This document shows positions 10,901-23,055 of a stretch of 33,823 bases of DNA, piece after piece. The notes under the pieces are model-generated. The model was not told the DNA's origin, made no database searches, and saw only the letters and a list, made by a program, of their open reading frames with translations. Source of the stretch: Plantago elongata (lineage: Eukaryota; Streptophyta; Magnoliopsida; Lamiales; Plantaginaceae); contig JAYMSP010001290.1 of NCBI GenBank assembly GCA_036897095.1, positions 1-33,823 of the forward strand. The letters are read 5' to 3'. A program made the position numbers and the translations under genes. How positions within the stretch are numbered: the first letter of the stretch is position 1; each line of letters begins with the position of its first letter.

Positions 10901-13081
10901 ATATGAAACAACTACCGGCCTCATGACCTTAGTCCGCATCCGTTGAATAAATATAAAACTGACGACCACAGGACCTTGGTCCCTATCGCTGAACATGAAC
11001 ATGAACATAACTGTGCCACAAATACCAGGATACTCCCCTACAAGCCCCTTAACTTATCTTTAACTGGTTGAACTTTCTTGACTTAAATCTTATCAACATG
11101 AATGTATCCTCTTAAACTCTAAACTTATAAATGAACTATAGTGTGTGTATATAGGTCATATAAGTAACTTCATGCCATGGTTCATATTCTGAGATTAGAA
11201 CTCAAAACTCATATATGCAATAGATTAAGTATGTGGGAACACTTGATAATTAACTAAACTCACCATGTTTCATTAGAAGCAACATGCAATCAATAAACAT
11301 ACAAAATCATGCATCATGTAATCAAAGTTCGGACCAAATTGCAACAACATAAGATCGTAGCAGCATGATTCTAAGCACAACAAGGTACTATTATATAAGG
11401 CATCAAGCACACAAACATTGACTTCCACCAGATTCCTTATTCATTCTATATCACCCTAGTTACCAAAGTAACCATAATTGCTTTAACTTGGACTGTACCG
11501 GACTGATTGGTATAGAATTTGAATGGACGTTTGGATGGATTTTGGTGAAATTATGTTTGAAATGAAATTGAAATGGGGGTATTTGAAGTGTATTTTAAGA
11601 CAAATTATTGTTCATCGAGCCAAATGGACGATTACAATTGTTTCCTAAACAGCCCATAGTGTTAGGTAAAAAAGAAGCATAAATTGTAATTCAACAATCA
11701 ACCATATAAAGGTGCACAAACCCTAACCGAACTTGCAAACATATATCATAGCATGGATAACAAAATTAAATAAATGTGGATGCAAGTCCTAGGGTAACTT
11801 TCCTTGAATGTTGCAATCGGAATGAACAAGACGGACCCAACACACCAACATTTGATGCACTAGAGCAAAGAAGGGATTTGATGAAATAGTAGAGAAATTT
11901 GACAAATAAATGATACTGGAGGAGATAGTTAGAAGAAGAGCAGCCATGGAATGGTGTTAATGATGGTGTGAGGTTAACCTATTGGTTTCAGTAACTATAG
12001 CATATAACTGCAATTGCTTTAATGCATAGATGGGCAATTAACTTGGCTTAGTGACACAATACGGGCTAGACTTTGCAAGAATATGGACTGGGCTTAGAAA
12101 GGATTAAAATCGGGCTAAAAATCCACGCTACGAACTCTACTTTAATGCTCGATTTTTGCTAAAACGCCTTGATTCGAATTATAAATTTCTGGATTGTTAC
12201 AGATTGTCACTCATATAATCAAAGAAATTGAAGTAATGGTGTAAATAATGGGGTTAAATGGATAAACCCTATCTTTTCATATAATTAAATAATTAGTTAC
12301 TTTTGTTTTTTAAATATACCATTTAAAAGAAAATTATTATTCTCCTTAATTTAATTATTCAATTTACAAGAAATATTTTATTAGATAGGTAAATTGGACA
12401 TTGCACAAAGAAGTCAACATTTTATCTGAAAATGGACCTCAACGTAAATTATAAATTGATAGGGACCAAAGTGTTTTACATAGTTGTAGGGACCCAAGTA
12501 TTTTACATAGTTGTATGTAAATTTCCCTTCAAATATAATATCATATTTACTCCTTAACTTATATCTTAGTAGCTGAAATTTCTGCTTTGATTTTTTTCAT
12601 TGTTTTCGACCTCTCATGTTAAATAGGGAACTTCAACTCTATTATGCCAAATTATTATAATGATTTCGTATGGAAGATGTGACCCCCAAACATTTAATTT
12701 TTCCCTAAAATTCTTCGATAATGAACTTGGAATACAATTTGATATCGAAGACAACATAAGTAAAAGATTAGTGGAACTCCCAAATTGTAAAAGCTCGGAA
12801 GATTGAAGAATGAAATTATGTTATTAAACCTCTACCGGTAGGTAGGCCGATCGATATCGGGTTTTAAAACATAAAGATGGTACGAGAGGTGCAAAGACGA
12901 AATGACCCCTCACTTTTGGTCTTCTTCTCAGATAGCTCACTACTTGAGTAAACAACAAATTTGTCCACATTCGATCCCCACACTCTCTGTCCCCTCTTCT
13001 GCAAAAATGCAATTGGCGTGAGTGAAACAAGCAGTGAGAAAATCATCAATTCCAGTGCCGCTTATTTCACTGTTGTTTACA
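10901..13081. other. Spacer and upstream region of the SPT5-like gene
   Basis: Mostly AT-rich spacer with no supported gene. It contains the MITE-like copy at 11490-11655. The stretch around 12010-12210 has the look of a repeat end, but its limits are unclear. The last 200 bases before 13082 should hold the promoter and 5' UTR of the SPT5-like gene; no clear TATA box is seen. Overlapping minus-strand frames at 12824-13261 are shadows. Confidence 0.4.
11490..11655 (+). mobile_element. MITE-like repeat, copy A
   Basis: About 130 bases from 11504 align at roughly 80% by eye to the reverse complement of 27045-27172, sharing GATTGGTATAGAATTT-like, GTTTGAAATGAAATTGAAAT and AGTGTATTTTAAG words. The right end reads CCTAAACAGCCC, close to the GGGCTGTTTGG-type ends of PIF/Harbinger (Tourist-like) MITEs. 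Two diverged copies in opposite orientation show a dispersed family; the transposon class is inference. Confidence 0.55.
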
Positions 13082-16000
13082 ATGTCCGGTAAAGGAAAGG
13101 AGAAGGTCACGGATAAGGGAAAGCGGAAATGGAGTGAGGATGATGACAAGGCCGCCGGTGGAAAGCGGAAAACTCGGGGTGTGCTTCAGTTTTTCGATGA
13201 CGCTGCTTACCAGGTTGACGACGATAACTTCTCCAGCGACGATTCCATGTTTGACGCACAAGGTAAACCAGATTCACACCAATTTTACTTTACTCCTGCA
13301 TTTTGTACGATACCTTAGGGTTCTTATTGCTGTACTATTATTGTTAGGCCTTTCCAAGTCATCTGTGAGGGTTTTTAGGTTTTCGATTTGCATTTTTGAC
13401 CTGTTAATCCCTTATTGTTTCGTGTTGTTTGATTGCATGTGGTTTTTGGGATGTGTAGTGCTAATGCATAGATGATTGGCATTTTCACTGATACTTTGTG
13501 TTTTTATATCATTTCTAGGTTTTTTTTTTTTTTTACATTGAGGTTTTGTACTATCATGTTAATATGCAAATGTTATAATAAAATTGATTTCTATGTTTTT
13601 CGAAATGAGCAAGGGCCTTTTGCTAAAGGAGAAGTAAGTATCTCACACTGCCTTGAGATGATATATGGCTTGGATGCGTTACCAGATCTAGTTGAGAGAT
13701 TAGTGTGTATGTTATAACCTGAATAAATTGTTTCTCTTATTTTCTTTTTCTATATCTACTTGAAACAGACTATGCGGAAGATGACTATGCTTCTGAACTC
13801 AAATCCAAAGATGAACCTAGGAAGGTTCCAGATCTTCAGTTTGTTCCGAAAGAGGAGGAGATGAGCGAGGAAGAAATCGAAAGGATTCTTGAACAGAGAT
13901 ACAAACCTGGAGCTGGTTTTGTCACTTATGCTGAAGATGGTTATGAGAATAAAAGATCCGTTGGAGGTGACACGTATGCTCCATCTGCCAAGGATCCAGC
14001 AATATGGAAGGTCAAATGCACGGTAGATTTCTAAACTCAATAAAAGGTTCAAGTACCTTAGTTTTTTGTTAAGGTTTTTTTTTTTTTTTTAAACTCTCTC
14101 TTAATTGCACTGTTTGTTTAATGCACCAATTTCAACTGTAGGTTGGACGTGAGAGGTATTCAGCTTTCTGTCTCATGCAAAAATATGTAGAAATGGAGTT
14201 GTTGAGGACGAAGCTGCCAATAATATCTGCATTTTCACCAGATTACGTGAAGGGTTATATCTTCATTGAAGCTGATAAGCAGAATGATGTATATGATGTA
14301 ATATTCTTGCCATATCCTTGCTTTATAATTTTGTTTTGTTGGGTAATTGGAAAATCATTTGCGACAAACATGTCTGCATGTATCTTTACGATCTGTCACT
14401 AGTGTACCTAGGTGTGTGTATGTATAGTTACTCCATTGCTTCTCTGTCTGATTTCGTTCTGAACCATGGAATTTCAGGCATGCAAAGGGATTAACACAAT
14501 ATATGCAAGTAAAGTGACACTTATTCCGAGCAAAGATTTTTCCCGTTTACTGTCTGTTAGAAACAAAAGCTCTGGAATTTCAAAGGATATGTGGGCGCGT
14601 GTAAAGAATGGAACATACAAGGGTGATCTTGCGCTGGTATGATATCCTGAACTTCATCTTAATTACCCTCGAGATTGAGGTGTACGGTTTTCCATCTTAG
14701 GTATGTGTACAGTAATCTTTGAATAAATCTTAATTGCTAATCTTGTCAAGTGATCTAATGCTACTAACAGGTTGCAGCAGTCAATGATGAGCGGAAAAAA
14801 GTCACTGTAAAACTGATTCCAAGGATTGATTTAAAAGCAATGGCTCAAAAATTTGTAAGGCCTTACCTCCACATGTCTTTTCTATGTGTACTCTGTGTCT
14901 AAGCTAGGCTTTTAATTTTCCTTCATTAGTAACCAAGAATTATGGATGTCAATATGGGGTTACTGTAAATTGTAGATCGCATTCAAAGTGCACTTTATGG
15001 TTTTGATCAACTAGTAGAAGCCAACTATTATTATTTATATGGATCGATGTGTCTATCTATGATAAATAAGTTCAAATTCCCAACAAACTTGACCAATCAC
15101 ATGTAATTAACATAAAACTATATGATTTATCAAAACTTGGAAATAGTTGGCTGGAAAGCATTTTCATGCAGTATTTTTTATGTACTATGTTTGAAATGTG
15201 TTGGATTGGAGCTTAGGTTAATATTTGTGTGAAGCTGTGAAGTGCTAATAAGAAGCCAAGCTATATGAAGCATGATGGAAGTGGGTCACCCGTTATCCTA
15301 TGTCTATAGTTATAGAATTTAGAAAGAACATTTGCAATCTACTCCAATGCGTTTGACAGAATTCATCCCAAATTTTGTATCTACTTCTATTTTTAGTATA
15401 TCTTCTATCTGACATGGACTTCAGCATGGAGTAAGTGATACTGTGATAGTGCATCAATGTTACATATTGCATCAATTTGCTAGAACAAATGATGTTACTT
15501 TCAATGTTACTCATTACTTTCCTCTGTTTTTGGTTGTTTGAGCCCCTCATGATTCTTCATCTGACAGTGGAATGTAGTCCAACTCACATTGTGGTTTGGC
15601 ATGCACATTACTTGAGGCATATTTGATTGTAAATCCAGAGTCCTGCACAATTGTTGAAAGCTTATGCTAGTCAATTTATTTTTATTTTACTTGTTTATTT
15701 CTTTACCGATTAATAATCTGTAGGGTGGAGGAGTTGCTTCTAAAAGGATCATTCCGCCGCAGAGATTAATCAGCCCTAGTGAGCTCGAGTAATTTCATCT
15801 ACTCATCTTTTCATGATTTAAATACATATTTTCGATTTAAATGAGACATGCTTTGTACCCTCTCTGTAGTGAGTTCCGCCCTCTTATCCATTGTCGGAGA
15901 GACCGTGATACTAACGAAATGTTTGAGATCCTCGATGGTATCATGTTGAAAGACGGTTATGTGTACAAAAAAGTATCTATTGATTCGTTGAGCTTTTGGG

Positions 16001-19000
16001 GTGTGGTACCTACTGAAGATGAGCTACTGAAGTTCGAGCCTGCAAAGAAGGATGATGCGACTGATGTACAGTGGCTTTCCCAACTCTTTGGTGAAAAGAA
16101 GAAAGGACAAATTGAAAAATTTAAGCCGGACAAAGGAAGTGGGAAATCAGAGGGCTCTACTAGCAGTAGCATGGGAAATAACTTTGAAGTGCATGATCTT
16201 GTTTTTTTTGGGTACACCTCTGGTTACTATACTATCATAATTTTTAATAGAATTACATGCTAACATTCTTAATTCTGTTGCAGTCGGAAGGATTTTGGCG
16301 TGGTTATTGGATTAGAAAAGGATGACAGTGTGAAGGTATATACGTTCCTGAATGACTAATTTTGTATATATCAATTCCCTCTTTCCCTCTACCTCCTCCA
16401 TTTCTGTTCTATGCATGAATTAATGTGTCTCCTGGTGTTTTCCCCTTCATTTGGCTCTTCGTTTGTTTCAGATAGTTAAAGAAGGCTCAGATGGATCATC
16501 AATTGTAACTGTCAAGCAGAGTGACTTGAAACGTGCATCATTTGATAAAAAGTTATTCTCGGTGTCAGATCAGCATTCCAATATTATATCAATCAATGAC
16601 ATTGTCCGGATTTTAGATGGACCATTGAAGGTCTGTCTCAAATTTATACTATAAATCTTCAGATATTTATATTTGTTGGATTGAGAACATTTAAACTGTG
16701 TTGATTTTGCAGGACAGGGAGGGGGTTGTCAAAAAAATCTATAAAGGGATACTATTTTTATGTGATGGCAGTGTGCAGGAAAATAATGGTTATGTCTCCG
16801 TTAAAGCACAGTTGTGTGAGAAAGTAAATCTTTCTGGCAAGGAGTCGCATGAGAAGGTTTGCTTGTTAATAATTGACAAAGCAGCTCGTAGTTAAACTAT
16901 TTTCACTATCCAGCGCATTCCACTTACTCCTGGCATTCGTAACATTGTATCAGGGTGGTGGTGAGTCAGGACCATCTGGTTTTGCAGATATGTTATCCCC
17001 AAAATCTCCTTTATGTCCTGAAAAATCATATCCGGAGAGGGATAATGAGAGTAGCTGTATGTCTCTTACTCAGTTCAGTTCATTATTAACATATGGATTT
17101 GTAATTGTTAGTACTCATCAAATGTCATTTCAGTTCAACGTGAGGAAGATGGGATGTTCTCAGTTGGTCAGTCATTAAGAATCCGAGTGGGCCCCTTGAA
17201 GGGGTATCGTTGTAAAGTATTGGCTATTCGCCGGACTGATGTTACAGTAAAGTTGGATTCTCAGCAAAAGATTCTTACAGGTTTATTCTCTAGAATCTTG
17301 TTCGTGCTTGTTGTACAGGAAAGTTTGTTCTAAAAGTATCTCTTCTTTGTTGTAGTGAAATCGGAGCATCTATCCGAAGTTCGTGGAAGGAATTCTGCTT
17401 TTTCTCAGGGGTAACAAATTATTATTGTTCAGTTCATTATTGTTGTTGTTGTTGTTTGTTGCACAAGGTTTTGCAGCATACAGTTTATGTTTAATGTAAA
17501 CAGCAGTCCTATTTTGTTCAGGAAAACACTTGGTATGTTAACTATAATACCTATATTAACAATATATATCTTGTTGCTTACCAAAAACACTAATGTTTTT
17601 AAGTAAATCACATAACGCTCTCGGTAGTAATTATGATGTTTGTCTTAATTTGTATTTCTAGTTGTCATGGCTGTTGTCATAGTCGAGTTAACATGGATTG
17701 AATAACCGTTTTGATGGTTTCTTTTTTCTTCACTTTGGATGTTCCACAGGGAGGAAAGTGGGTCTATGAAACCATTTGGATTCCTTGCATCAGAAGACGG
17801 TGCAAGTGGTAAGTGGAATCAATTTTCTCGGCATCTTTGTAAATCTTTTCTTGCTTGTTCTCCATCCTGTTGCTGTTTTTTTCCCACTGTATCGAAACAC
17901 TTACTTTTTCTATAGATTGGACTAGTGAGGCTGCATTGCCTAACGAGGCCTCTAATTGGAATGCAGTTGGTTCCGCTCAAAGGTTAATCTCAATGCTTCC
18001 CAATTTATGTTGTGTTCTTGAAACATTGGTTCAGTTACCTAATTAGCACAATGTGTCCAATTGCTGTTAAAATATATCTGGTTGAGTCTATACGATTTCT
18101 GTCCTATTCGACTTGCAGAAATATGCTTGATTGTATAATTATGAGTTATGACGATATCAGATTGTTAAGATCTTTGTTGGTTAAATATGCTGGCACCACA
18201 AGAAATTAGTTCATTTAAATCATGAAGTGAATGTAACATATTGATTAATTTGATCCCTAATTTTGTTAACTCTGAGTTCTCCAGAATCCTATCTTATTTA
18301 CTAAGGTTTCCTTTATTTGCAGGACTTCTGCCGTTGAGTCATCAAACTCATGGGTGAGTTGTAGTGTGCATTCAACTTTTTATATGGCAGCAATTCCATG
18401 TGATTTAGTTTAATATAATCGATTGTTAAAAAAAATAGAATTTTCCTGTGTAATTATATTTTTTGTTTTGTTTGTTTAATTCGACAGCTTCCAAAGCCAC
18501 CTGGTTCTGCTGACCGTGTCGATAATAGTGCCACGGAAGGTAATTCTGATGCTTGGATTTTACAATTAAGTTTAGTTCCAGTAGTTACCTGAGTGCCTGA
18601 GGCCTCGATTATTAATTAACACACTTTGATGGAGGCATCTTGGCAAACACTGTCTGGGTAATTTGAATTGGCCAATGTGGCAAAACACGGAAGAAAGACG
18701 GAACTAACTGGAACCATCATTGGTTTTCAGAGGCCTTCTGGAAGTCCCAATTTGCCAAGCCAAAAAGGATTGCAATAACACAAACAGTATATCAATCCAC
18801 AAAAAATTTCCTTCTCTTTTCTTTTCAGGAGCCAAATGAAGTTACATTATTTGTGACGGAGATAATTATACTGGACATCTAATGCTGTTTATTTTATTCT
18901 TTATTGGCACTACCCTTATATGTGCCCCATTTATAGCTTGGGCAGTGTTCTTACGATGTGTTCTGCTTCAGGCGGATGAGATGGTGTATCAAAGTTACCA

Positions 19001-20696
19001 TCAATTAATTGGACATTTTTAAGCTACCGTATTTTTTTTTTCTGCTTGAAAATCTGGGTTGAACTTAAGGGGGCCTCCCAGTTATCTCCATAGCATAGTA
19101 TATCTCTTGTTCATGCATGTATCAAGATACTGAAATAAAACAATTGATCACCCTACCATCGCTGTGGTGTTCTATTGAACTTGCGCACTCTTGTGCCATA
19201 AGTTATCAAAAGTCAAATCATCGGTGTTTTGGTTATTTTCTTCTAATTTGGTTTCAGATTAATATTGCTCAGCTCCATGTCATATTATTTTCTGTTCTTG
19301 CTGTCTATGTGACCATGTAAATTACTTACATTGAATGCTTGTTCTTATAGGCACTGGTTGGCAGATTAAAGCTTCAGAGGAAAGTTCATCTTGGGGCGCA
19401 GCTACAGCTGAAGCCAAGCAAGACAATGTTCCTGAACCTGCTTGGGGAACCAGTAATGGGTGGAACCAAAATGCTTCATCTAAAGCTGATACAATTAAAG
19501 ATAATTCCTGGGGAGCTGCAGCAAATAAGTGGGGCAGTGGTGGTGATGCTTCTGGAAGCAAATCAGAGAACTGCACGGCCGAGGCAAGTTGGGGCAAACA
19601 GATGGAGACCCAATCTGAAGGGAATGCAGACAATGCATCGAAAAGCTGGGACACTAAAACAACCACTGAAGGTGCTGTTAGTGGATCTCAATGGAATACA
19701 GAGAGTGATAAGCCTGCTTGGAGCAAGCAAGATTCTGGCTCCTCATGGGGTAAACCAGCTGAGAAATCTGATGTAGAGAAAGAAACTGGAAAAAATGATG
19801 GGTGGGGTTCCACAAAATCTAACAGGGATAATTCAGTGAGTGGTTGGAATGTTTCAAAAGGTTCTGAAAATATCAAGTCATCTGGTTGGGGTGAAGCCTC
19901 TAGTGGAAATGGAGAGTCTGGTAATGATGGGGGTAATTGGAGCACTGGGGGTAACTGGAAATCAGCTTCTGAGGGGAAAACATCTGATTGGAACTCTGGC
20001 GGAAAGAAGGGGGACAGTGGTTCCTGGAAGGATGGTGGATCATCAACTGGATGGGGGCAGACCAACTGGGGTGGGAGTGGACCAAGTGATGCTGGTGGGA
20101 ACCGAGAATCTGCATGGAGCAGCAAAAGTAATTGGACTGTAGGGGGTGGGGACCGTGGTGGAAGAAGCGATCGTGGTGGCTTCCAAGGTGGCAGAGGGGG
20201 ATCTGGCTGCTTCAAGTGTGGCGAGGAGGGCCACATGTCACGAGAATGTCCCCAGGGCGGTGGAGGTGGTGGAAGGGGTGGCTCTGGCTGTTTCAAATGT
20301 GGCGAGGAGGGTCACATGTCACGAGAATGTCCCCAGGGCGGTGGAGGTGGTGGAAGGGGTGGCTCTGGCTGCTTCAAGTGTGGTGAGCAGGGACATATGT
20401 CAAGAGAATGTCCCCAGGGCGGTGGAGGTGGCGGAAAGGGTGGTTCTGTCTGCTTCAAGTGTGGTGAGGAAGGCCATATGTCACGAGAATGTCCGCAGGG
20501 CCGAGGAGGTGGTGGAAGGGGCGGCTCTGGCTGCTTCAAGTGTGGTGAGGAAGGCCATATGGCGCGTGACTGTACCCAAGGTGGCGGAGGTGGTGGAGGG
20601 TATGGAAGTGGTGCTGGCGGGAGGTCTGGAGGAGGCGGCAACTGCTACAAGTGTGGTGAAGGGGGTCATTTTGCTCGTGAATGCCCCACAGCCTGA
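13082..20696 (+). CDS. KTF1: SPT5-like Pol V factor with GW/WG tail and CCHC zinc knuckles
   Basis: Eighteen exons join in frame (3456 nt, 1151 aa): 13082-13262, 13769-14022, 14142-14297, 14478-14636, 14771-14854, 15724-15788, 15870-16211, 16284-16335, 16472-16630, 16713-16856, 16954-17056, 17134-17280, 17356-17410, 17750-17808, 17916-17982, 18323-18353, 18488-18539, 19351-20696. Order: basic/acidic N-terminus ([17 protein letters not shown]), NGN domain at about 137-232, KOW-like segments near 239-275, 405-435, 465-525 and 573-625, a Trp/Gly/Ser-rich region (about 704-985) and six CCHC knuckles (990-1148). The family (KTF1/RDM3/SPT5L) works in RNA-directed DNA methylation, binding AGO4-class proteins through GW/WG motifs and nascent Pol V transcripts. 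The tail has about 22 Trp, about 13 of them in GW or WG pairs. Canonical SPT5 has a different C-terminal repeat, so this is the plant-specific paralogue. The knuckle array is unexpected; Arabidopsis KTF1, as I recall, is longer and lacks it. The first ATG in the coding frame is used as the start. Confidence 0.88.
20181..20693 (+). repeat. 81-bp coding tandem repeat encoding CCHC zinc knuckles
   Basis: The first knuckle Cys codons lie at 20208, 20289, 20370, 20451 and 20532, exactly 81 bases apart. A sixth, diverged knuckle starts at 20643 after a longer Gly-rich spacer. Each unit encodes [14 protein letters not shown] (CX2CX4HX4C) plus a 13-residue Gly-rich linker. All zinc ligands are kept in all six; unit three has GEQG, unit five ends MARDC, unit six is [14 protein letters not shown]. 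Units one and two differ by only a few, mostly silent bases, so the array expanded recently or is being homogenised. Confidence 0.93.
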
Positions 20697-20738
20697 GCTT
20701 CTCTTTGTTGTTTTTGGCTTTTGAAAGCGTTATCTCGG

Positions 20739-21741
20739 GTAAGTCTTATGGATCTCTTGTTGAATGGGGCCTTTCTTTACTTTCATTTGGTTATGGTTAA
20801 AAAAAACCCCAAATAGTTTAATTTTATCTTGGATATGGTGTCATCTTGTTTTTGTTTGTCCATGAGCTTGGCCAGTCACTGTTTCGATTAGGTATATGTT
20901 AAAATAAGAAGGTTTTGCTGATGATTTCTTTTACCTATAGGTACATTTTAATTGATCATGGTCATTGGTGAGTGGAGTATTAGTTTGGGTCACATCTAAA
21001 AGGATAAAAATGGTTTCTAGGGTTGGCAAATGACAGTTTTTTGAGTTTATTGGGGTTCCGGCGCATTCAATGGGTTTTAAATGCTTGTATACTGCATAAA
21101 CATATTTGTTAGTTTTACAAGTAGTGCATCTGTTTGACCTGAATTTTTTTATTGTTGGTTATTTTGTTTTTTCTAGTATAAACTTTTAGGAGTTTACCCG
21201 ATACCTCATGCAAAATTAAGCTTGTATTTTTCTGCTAGAAATGTCACTATTGTGCATCTGCCTTCTGGCTGTTTTAGTTTCTTCGAAACAAATATATACA
21301 AACTTGGTGTTATTTCACACGCGTACTACCGGTTGCCTGGATTTGAATTTATTCTCTCTTTGTTAGCTTTTAATTTACCTGCTTAAGTAGGAAAACCAGT
21401 TCTGGTGTGAAATCTTTTTTCCACATCACTTCTCCAATCCCAACTCCATCTTTGTGACACCGTGAAATTATATATGAACTCCAAATGCATTTATACTAAC
21501 ATCTGAACAATATTATTTGTGGTTTGAGATGTTATTGTATTTCCTTGAGGTGTATGATACTTGATAGTCATTACCGACTGTTACCATGAGATATCATAGT
21601 CAGTATAACTGACTGTTATTGATGAAATTTAATCACCAAATTTTATATTTGTTTATTCAAGGTTGAATTAGTATTGTTTGATTTCTACTATATGAAGTGA
21701 TCTTGTAGTAAATGATGAAGTTGTTCTGCGTCTAACTGCAG
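20739..21741 (+). other. Probable intron in the 3' UTR of the SPT5-like gene
   Basis: A strong donor (CGG|GTAAGT) at 20739 lies 42 bases after the stop codon, and a strong acceptor (TCTAACTGCAG) ends at 21741. The intervening 1003 bases are T-rich with no open frame of note. The final UTR exon would start at 21742 and extend into the T-rich sequence to roughly 21900. The junction would sit within about 50 nt of the stop, so classic nonsense-mediated decay would not be expected. Confidence 0.5.
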
Positions 21742-21899
21742 GTGGTTGTGTGAATGTTGAACTTAAGAAGCTGGAGTATGTTTTGTTCGCTTTCTCAAGC
21801 TTTGTTAAACTATTTGCCTTTGTGTTTTCATGGAGATTATTTATCGACTATAAACACTCCTGGGTGAACTGTTGAAGCTGTTGGTTTAGCTGAATTCCG

Positions 21900-23055
21900 T
21901 TTAACTGTACATCTTTAAGATTTTGGTCTGGCTCACTAAGGATTTGAAACCATTTAAGCTTTGTTGGTCTATCTATTGTTGCATTCTTGTTCCTAGGTCC
22001 ATTTAGTTTGCCATCGTTTTCCTTTTCAAAAGAATTGCCAATTGAAAACCTTTTTGATAATAATACACTAACATAACATTTAGAGAGAATTACTCTATTA
22101 GCGCCATGTGTTTTCAACTTTGTCCATCTGGTCACGAAATAATTTTCGTGTTTCTGCGAGAATTTTGGATCGGTGACCTTAAATTAGCCCCCAATATGTA
22201 AGAATTGGCGGATTAGAATGTAGTTAAATGCAAATGAAATAATAGGCGTTAACACGGGAAATGAATTAGAATTAAGTTGATCAAAGTAAAATACTCTTGC
22301 CCACTTAGATTAAACCTAGCTCCGGCCTTAAACTGGATTCAGTAAGTGATTTTTTTTTTCCGTGTAATGCAAAATACATTAGTTAATTGAAAACATAATT
22401 ACTTACGGAGGTTGTATCATAAACAAAATCCAATACTCAAAAAGTATGATCTAGCATTTTCAGTTGTACTCCCTTCGTTCCGGAGAACTTCATGCGGTAA
22501 GTGAGCAGTTTATATGAAAAGTTAAAATAATGACAAAAAATGAAGAAGATGGGAAAAAGTGTAATTTTAGTGGTAAAATGTGTAATTTATGTGTAAAGTT
22601 GAGATTGTTTATATTTGTTAGTGGTGGGGTAACTTATTTTTAGTAATGTATAAAGTTCTGTGGAATGGATAAAAATGATAAATGTATGAAGTTCTTCGAT
22701 GGCCAATAATTGGTTAGTTGTTCGTGGCATCTCCCGAGACCAGAAGTTGTCAACTATGGTGGTGGTCGTGGCTTGGTTGCGGAAATTGTTTAGTTTGTTT
22801 TATTATTTATGATTGTTATATTAGTATGAACAAGGTGTATTTTATTTAAATCAATATTATAGTGCAACTACAATCTACATGGAAACTACAATAAAAAAAA
22901 TAAAAATAGACACACATTGAACTTTGAACCTACGATGAACACAAAGACAAAGTCAGACACAAACGTGAATAAACACTATTTGCACCGCAACTTCATATGT
23001 TAGAACTCTATCTTCAACATATACCATGTGTGTCGTGCCTCAAGCGTTATGCTGT
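21900..23055. other. Spacer, no gene seen
   Basis: Beyond the end of the probable UTR this is AT-rich spacer. Apart from the MITE-like repeat at 22468-22702 I see no gene, RNA or recognisable repeat. The minus-strand open frame at 21848-22135 has no coding character. Confidence 0.4.
22468..22702. mobile_element. MITE-like repeat (Stowaway/Mariner-type ends)
   Basis: The left end reads ACTCCCTTCGTTCCGGAGAA, close to the CTCCCTCCGTCCC ends of Stowaway/Mariner-like MITEs. The reverse complement of the right part (CATTCCACAGAACTTTAT, near 22650-22670, and GAAGAACTTCATAC near 22685-22698) repeats the same motif imperfectly. It is short, AT-rich inside and has no coding capacity. No TA target duplication was confirmed. 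Confidence 0.5.

Noticed and set aside
13615..13637. Possible microexon in intron 1 of the SPT5-like gene
   Set aside because: It has a good donor, but no acceptor gives a phase that joins both exon 1 and exon 2; direct joining of exons 1 and 2 stays in frame.
19322..20669. Several Pro/Ser-rich minus-strand open frames
   Set aside because: They are complements of the Gly/Trp-rich coding exon and its tandem repeat.
20132..20724. Alternative plus-strand frames across the zinc-knuckle repeat
   Set aside because: They stay open only because an 81-bp repeat, divisible by three, has no stops in those frames; the CCHC frame has the conserved residues.
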